From Bacilli bacterium (lineage in GTDB: Bacteria; Bacillota_I; Bacilli_A; RF39; UBA660), in the NCBI GenBank assembly GCA_017435485.1, contig JAFSEY010000010.1, forward strand, positions 1 to 64,000: a stretch of 64,000 nt of DNA. Reading direction: 5' to 3'. Shown here one piece after another: positions 61,235 to 64,000 of this stretch. Numbering within the stretch: position 1 is the stretch's first letter; each line of letters begins with the position of its first letter. A program made the position numbers and the translations under genes. The notes below the pieces were generated by a model. The model was not told the DNA's origin. It saw nothing but the letters and a program-made list of their open reading frames with translations, and ran no database searches.

Positions 61235-62383
61235 TTATCTAAACAACAAATATCCTAAAAACGCTAGTAGTATTACACAACAAATTAGTCCATTTATTTT
61301 TTCTTGCTTTTTAGTCTTACCATTTATCCCAACAGCCATACTCATCAGTATTCCACCAACTAAACCACCTATATGAGCTGCATTATCAATTCCTGGAATG
61401 ATAAACCCTATTGCTAGGTTTAAAATTATTATAGGGATAATTTGTCTTTTTAAAGCTTCTCCTAAATATATACGGTAATGATATCCAAAATATAGTAATG
61501 CTCCCAGTAAACCAAATATTGCTCCACTAGCTCCAATTGATATTCCCCCAGTTAGTAATGATGATAACAATCCTGCTGTAATCCCAGAAAATAAATATAT
61601 TGCTAGGAATTTAGCTTTACCTAGAAAAGTTTCTATTTGATTACCAATAACTGCTAAGCTATACATATTAACAAATATATGAGTTATATTTCCATGCAAG
61701 AACATATAAGTAAATAACCTGTATACTTGACCAGCTAAGATACTTATCTTTTCATTAGCTCCTAATTTATATAATGTTAGAGTATCAATAGATAATAAGT
61801 TACCGGATATAATCCCACTTATCAGATACATTATAATACAAGTTATTATTAATATTTTAGTTATAACTATTTTTTTGGGTTTAAAAGTATCTTCATAAAT
61901 CTTATTAGCTTTTTCCGTTTTTTGATTTAAATCAGATGTAACATTAACTATAAAATCAATGCCAGTCTTATCTGTGATTAATTTTTGATTAATATCCGGA
62001 AACACTTCTAATAATTCTTTATTTTGTTTTATATCTTCTAAGTTTTTGATTGTGGTAGTATCAATATTTTTATCATTTCTTAATTCTACATTATCACCTA
62101 AATCAGTGAATATATTTAGTGTATTAAGAGAAAAAGAAAAAGTTTTCTTTTTTATTTGTTTTACGATACTTTTAGTTTTGAAAAAATCAAAATCTAATTG
62201 TTCATTATTATGAATATAATTTGAATTAATTCTAATTATTTTATAAGCAGCATTATTATTTTCTAACCATATTTCATCTTTAACCCCTTTTACAACAATA
62301 GGAGTATAGTTTTTCACAGTTACAAAATAATGAACTAATGCCATAATCATTTCGTCTTTTTTATCTATAACGATTGTACTCAT
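61235..62383 (-). CDS. Rhomboid family intramembrane serine protease
   Basis: A 382-residue protein. Residues 1-165 are a cytoplasmic domain of unknown fold, as in GluP-type rhomboids. From about 175 seven helices follow, with HGNITHIFVNMYSL (conserved His and Asn), GASGAIFGLLGAL holding the catalytic Ser, and NAAHIGGLVGG with the catalytic His. It cuts membrane proteins inside the bilayer. A single gene ended by a GC-containing hairpin with a T run at about 61211-61237. Confidence 0.92.
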   Translation of the reverse strand: MSTIVIDKKDEMIMALVHYFVTVKNYTPIVVKGVKDEIWLENNNAAYKIIRINSNYIHNNEQLDFDFFKTKSIVKQIKKKTFSFSLNTLNIFTDLGDNVELRNDKNIDTTTIKNLEDIKQNKELLEVFPDINQKLITDKTGIDFIVNVTSDLNQKTEKANKIYEDTFKPKKIVITKILIITCIIMYLISGIISGNLLSIDTLTLYKLGANEKISILAGQVYRLFTYMFLHGNITHIFVNMYSLAVIGNQIETFLGKAKFLAIYLFSGITAGLLSSLLTGGISIGASGAIFGLLGALLYFGYHYRIYLGEALKRQIIPIIILNLAIGFIIPGIDNAAHIGGLVGGILMSMAVGINGKTKKQEKINGLICCVILLAFLGYLLFR

Positions 62384-62445
62384 AAATACCTCCGTGTAAT
62401 AATATTTTATCTTAATTCATAAATTTAGTAAAGAGGTGATGCAAA

Positions 62446-62787
62446 TTGCTACCAGCATTTAACATCGTTTATTTTTTATTTTTAATGTTAATGACAATGT
62501 GTATAAGTAAAATTTTATTACATAGTAATTATACTAATAATATTATTTTTTATTTGTTAGCTATTATAATTCTAAATTGTAGTTTAGTAATTTTTTGGTA
62601 TTATTTTCATAATTTAGCAGTTTGCTTAATTTTTAGTCTTATATTAATCATAGTGACATTTGCATTTTTATTAGAATTAAAAATAGAATATGAACAATCT
62701 ATTAAATTATGTTTACCCTACTTTATTTTAACAATTTATGTATTTGCCTATATTATTAATCAATTTCTTTGTCTAACTCATCAATAA
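62446..62787 (+). CDS. Small four-helix membrane protein
   Basis: A 113-residue protein made almost wholly of four hydrophobic helices (AFNIVYFLFLMLMTMCISKIL, FYLLAIIILNCSLVIFWYYF, LAVCLIFSLILIIVTFAFLL, LPYFILTIYVFAYIINQFL). It starts with TTG, seven bases after AGAGGTG. It runs into the 3' end of rluD, overlapping it by 32 bases on the other strand. No family recognised. Confidence 0.5.
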   Translation: MLPAFNIVYFLFLMLMTMCISKILLHSNYTNNIIFYLLAIIILNCSLVIFWYYFHNLAVCLIFSLILIIVTFAFLLELKIEYEQSIKLCLPYFILTIYVFAYIINQFLCLTHQ

Positions 62788-63661
62788 ATTCTTGAAATTC
62801 ATTAGGTAAAGGACATTCAAAATGCATCTTTTCTTTAGTAATCGGATGAATTAAATCCATTTTTGCTGAATGAAGAAATTGTCCAAACTCAGTTACCTCA
62901 TCGTTTGTATAAATTGGATCATTGTAAATAGGATGATTAATATAATTCAAGTGTACTCTTATTTGATGAGTTCTTCCAGTATCTAAAATTAAACTTAATA
63001 AAGTATACTTTTGATATCTTTTTAATACTTTAAAATGGGTAATAGCTGTTTTAGAGTTTTTTTCTGTTACAGCCATTTTTAATCTATTTTTTTCATCTCG
63101 ACCAATTGGTGCATCAATTGTTCCGGTATTAGGTCCAATTACGCCTTTAGCTAAAGCAATGTATTCACGTCGAATAGTTTTATTTTTGAAATTATTCGCT
63201 AGAATTTCATGTGTTTTATTATCTTTTGCGAGGATAATTAAACCACTTGTATCTTTATCAATTCGATGGACAACACCAGGACGCTCTAAGCCACCAATAT
63301 CACTTAAGTTTTTACCATAATAAAGCAAAGCATTTACTAGAGTATTATCATTATTACCTGCTCCAGGATGAACGGTAAGTCCTGATTGTTTGTTTACTAT
63401 AATTAGATATTCATCTTCATAAATTATATCTAAAGGAATATTTGTTTCTTCTAAATTAGATGATTCTTTTTCAATTTGATCAAAAGTTATAATATCATCC
63501 TCTTTAGCTAAATAACTAGATTTTACTGGTTTATCATTTACTAAAATTAAACCATCTTTAATCATCTTGATAATAGTTTGTCTGCTATACGAAGTATTAT
63601 CTGCTAAATACTTATCAATTCTTACATTACAAAACTCTTTTGTTACTACTATTTTTTCCAT
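62756..63661 (-). CDS. rluD: 23S rRNA pseudouridine synthase RluD type
   Basis: A 301-residue enzyme. S4 domain (RIDKYLADNTSYSRQTIIKMIKDG) at the N-terminus, then the RluA-family catalytic core: PGVVHRIDKDTSGLIILAK (catalytic Asp), REYIALAKG, GRTHQIRVHL, PIYNDPIYT. It makes pseudouridines in helix 69 or similar sites. It overlaps lspA by 35 bases, the common lspA-rluD order of Gram-positives. Confidence 0.95.
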   Translation of the reverse strand: MEKIVVTKEFCNVRIDKYLADNTSYSRQTIIKMIKDGLILVNDKPVKSSYLAKEDDIITFDQIEKESSNLEETNIPLDIIYEDEYLIIVNKQSGLTVHPGAGNNDNTLVNALLYYGKNLSDIGGLERPGVVHRIDKDTSGLIILAKDNKTHEILANNFKNKTIRREYIALAKGVIGPNTGTIDAPIGRDEKNRLKMAVTEKNSKTAITHFKVLKRYQKYTLLSLILDTGRTHQIRVHLNYINHPIYNDPIYTNDEVTEFGQFLHSAKMDLIHPITKEKMHFECPLPNEFQEFIDELDKEID

Positions 63662-63998
63662 ACATATCTTCTTTCTTTAAAACCGCAATCAAAATTAAAA
63701 TCATTCCGACAACAATCGCTATATCAGCTATATTAAATACTGGAAAATGATAATTAAATATAATTACACTAATAAAATCTTTAACAAAGCCATGGATAAT
63801 TCGATCAATTAAATTGCCAAATAATCCCCCAAAGACTAAACCAAAAGCAATTTTATTTCTAATATTTAATAAAAATGATTGCTTATATTTTATTAAAAAT
63901 ATTAAAATAACTATACTAATCAATATTAATCCTGATACTCTATTATTAAACAAACTCCAAGCTGCTCCATAATTTTCACAATAATTAATACTAAATAA
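63627..63998 (-). CDS. lspA: Lipoprotein signal peptidase, 5' end beyond window
   Basis: The last 124 codons are visible. NYCENYGAAWSLFNN carries the conserved N-x-G-A-A-[WF], FGGLFGNLIDRI the GNxxDR motif with the first catalytic Asp, and FPVFNIADIAIVVG the second catalytic Asp (F-N-x-A-D). Three membrane helices are seen. It removes signal peptides from lipoproteins after lipid modification. The reading frame is open to the window edge; the N-terminal helix lies outside. Confidence 0.95.
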   Translation of the reverse strand, partial: LFSINYCENYGAAWSLFNNRVSGLILISIVILIFLIKYKQSFLLNIRNKIAFGLVFGGLFGNLIDRIIHGFVKDFISVIIFNYHFPVFNIADIAIVVGMILILIAVLKKEDMYGKNSSNKRVL

Positions 63999-64000
63999 AT

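Noticed and set aside
1-64000. CRISPR array or integrative element borders
   Set aside because: No regularly spaced repeats of CRISPR type and no direct repeats at tRNA ends were seen; the 11-bp repeats have no spacers.

Overview
The window is AT-rich, densely packed DNA from a low-GC Gram-positive bacterium. The gene content (lexA, rpoZ, HU, uppS, a Bacillus-type T-box, SpoVS- and SpoVIF-like proteins, a UgtP-like glucosyltransferase, a ybxB-type methyltransferase next to rpoB) points to the Bacillota. The very low GC, small intergenic spaces and many small membrane proteins suggest a reduced, probably host-associated lineage near the Erysipelotrichia/Mollicutes branch. That placement is inference. 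TGA is used as a stop in about ten genes, several in ATGA start-stop overlaps, so the standard bacterial code applies. Most genes are on the minus strand.

Layout. 1-7.1 kb: end of a tRNA-Phe, a DUF1003 membrane protein, an acetyltransferase, a transglutaminase-like protein, a two-gene unit (Cys-rich repeat protein plus HerA/VirB4-like ATPase), an AraC/GyrI regulator, then a superoxide dismutase and a metallo-beta-lactamase-fold gene that are each cut by one in-frame TGA. 7.2-12.5 kb: a dCTP deaminase-DUF1653 fusion, rfbB, a CPBP protease, a Nudix hydrolase, an ISL3 transposase remnant and a second transglutaminase-like protein. 12.5-16 kb: an unidentified small RNA unit, hisS behind a histidine leader-peptide attenuator, tRNA-Thr, a cation efflux protein, tRNA-Ala and rpoZ. 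16-27 kb: a DUF2779 nuclease-like protein, a prepilin-like protein, small HTH regulators, ssb, an orphan sufB, spoVS, an RlmI-like methyltransferase, uppS and galE. 27-35 kb: a TasA-like protein, miaB, a serine T-box operon (HD hydrolase plus serS), der, engB and a ZIP transporter. 35.4-35.8 kb: a probable type I toxin-antitoxin locus. 35.8-45 kb: a FtsX-type ABC exporter, GDPD, hemW, lepA and miaA. 45-47 kb: a WXG100-like operon ending in a lysozyme-like effector. 47-57 kb: rpoC, rpoB, a methyltransferase, HU and a glycolipid synthase. 57-64 kb: lexA with a divergent SOS-controlled micro-membrane protein, a chain of membrane genes joined by ATGA overlaps, a rhomboid protease, rluD and lspA (cut by the window end).

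The most notable regulatory content is RNA-based. hisS has a leader peptide with five His codons and a full set of alternative hairpins. serS has a T-box with a UCU specifier that also covers an alarmone-hydrolase-like gene. The 35.5 kb locus has the convergent toxin/antisense-RNA layout of txpA/RatA and bsrG/SR4. A separate small RNA with its own promoter and terminator lies between hisS and its neighbour and matches no family I recognise. Two of these units carry 11-bp phased repeats upstream of their promoters.
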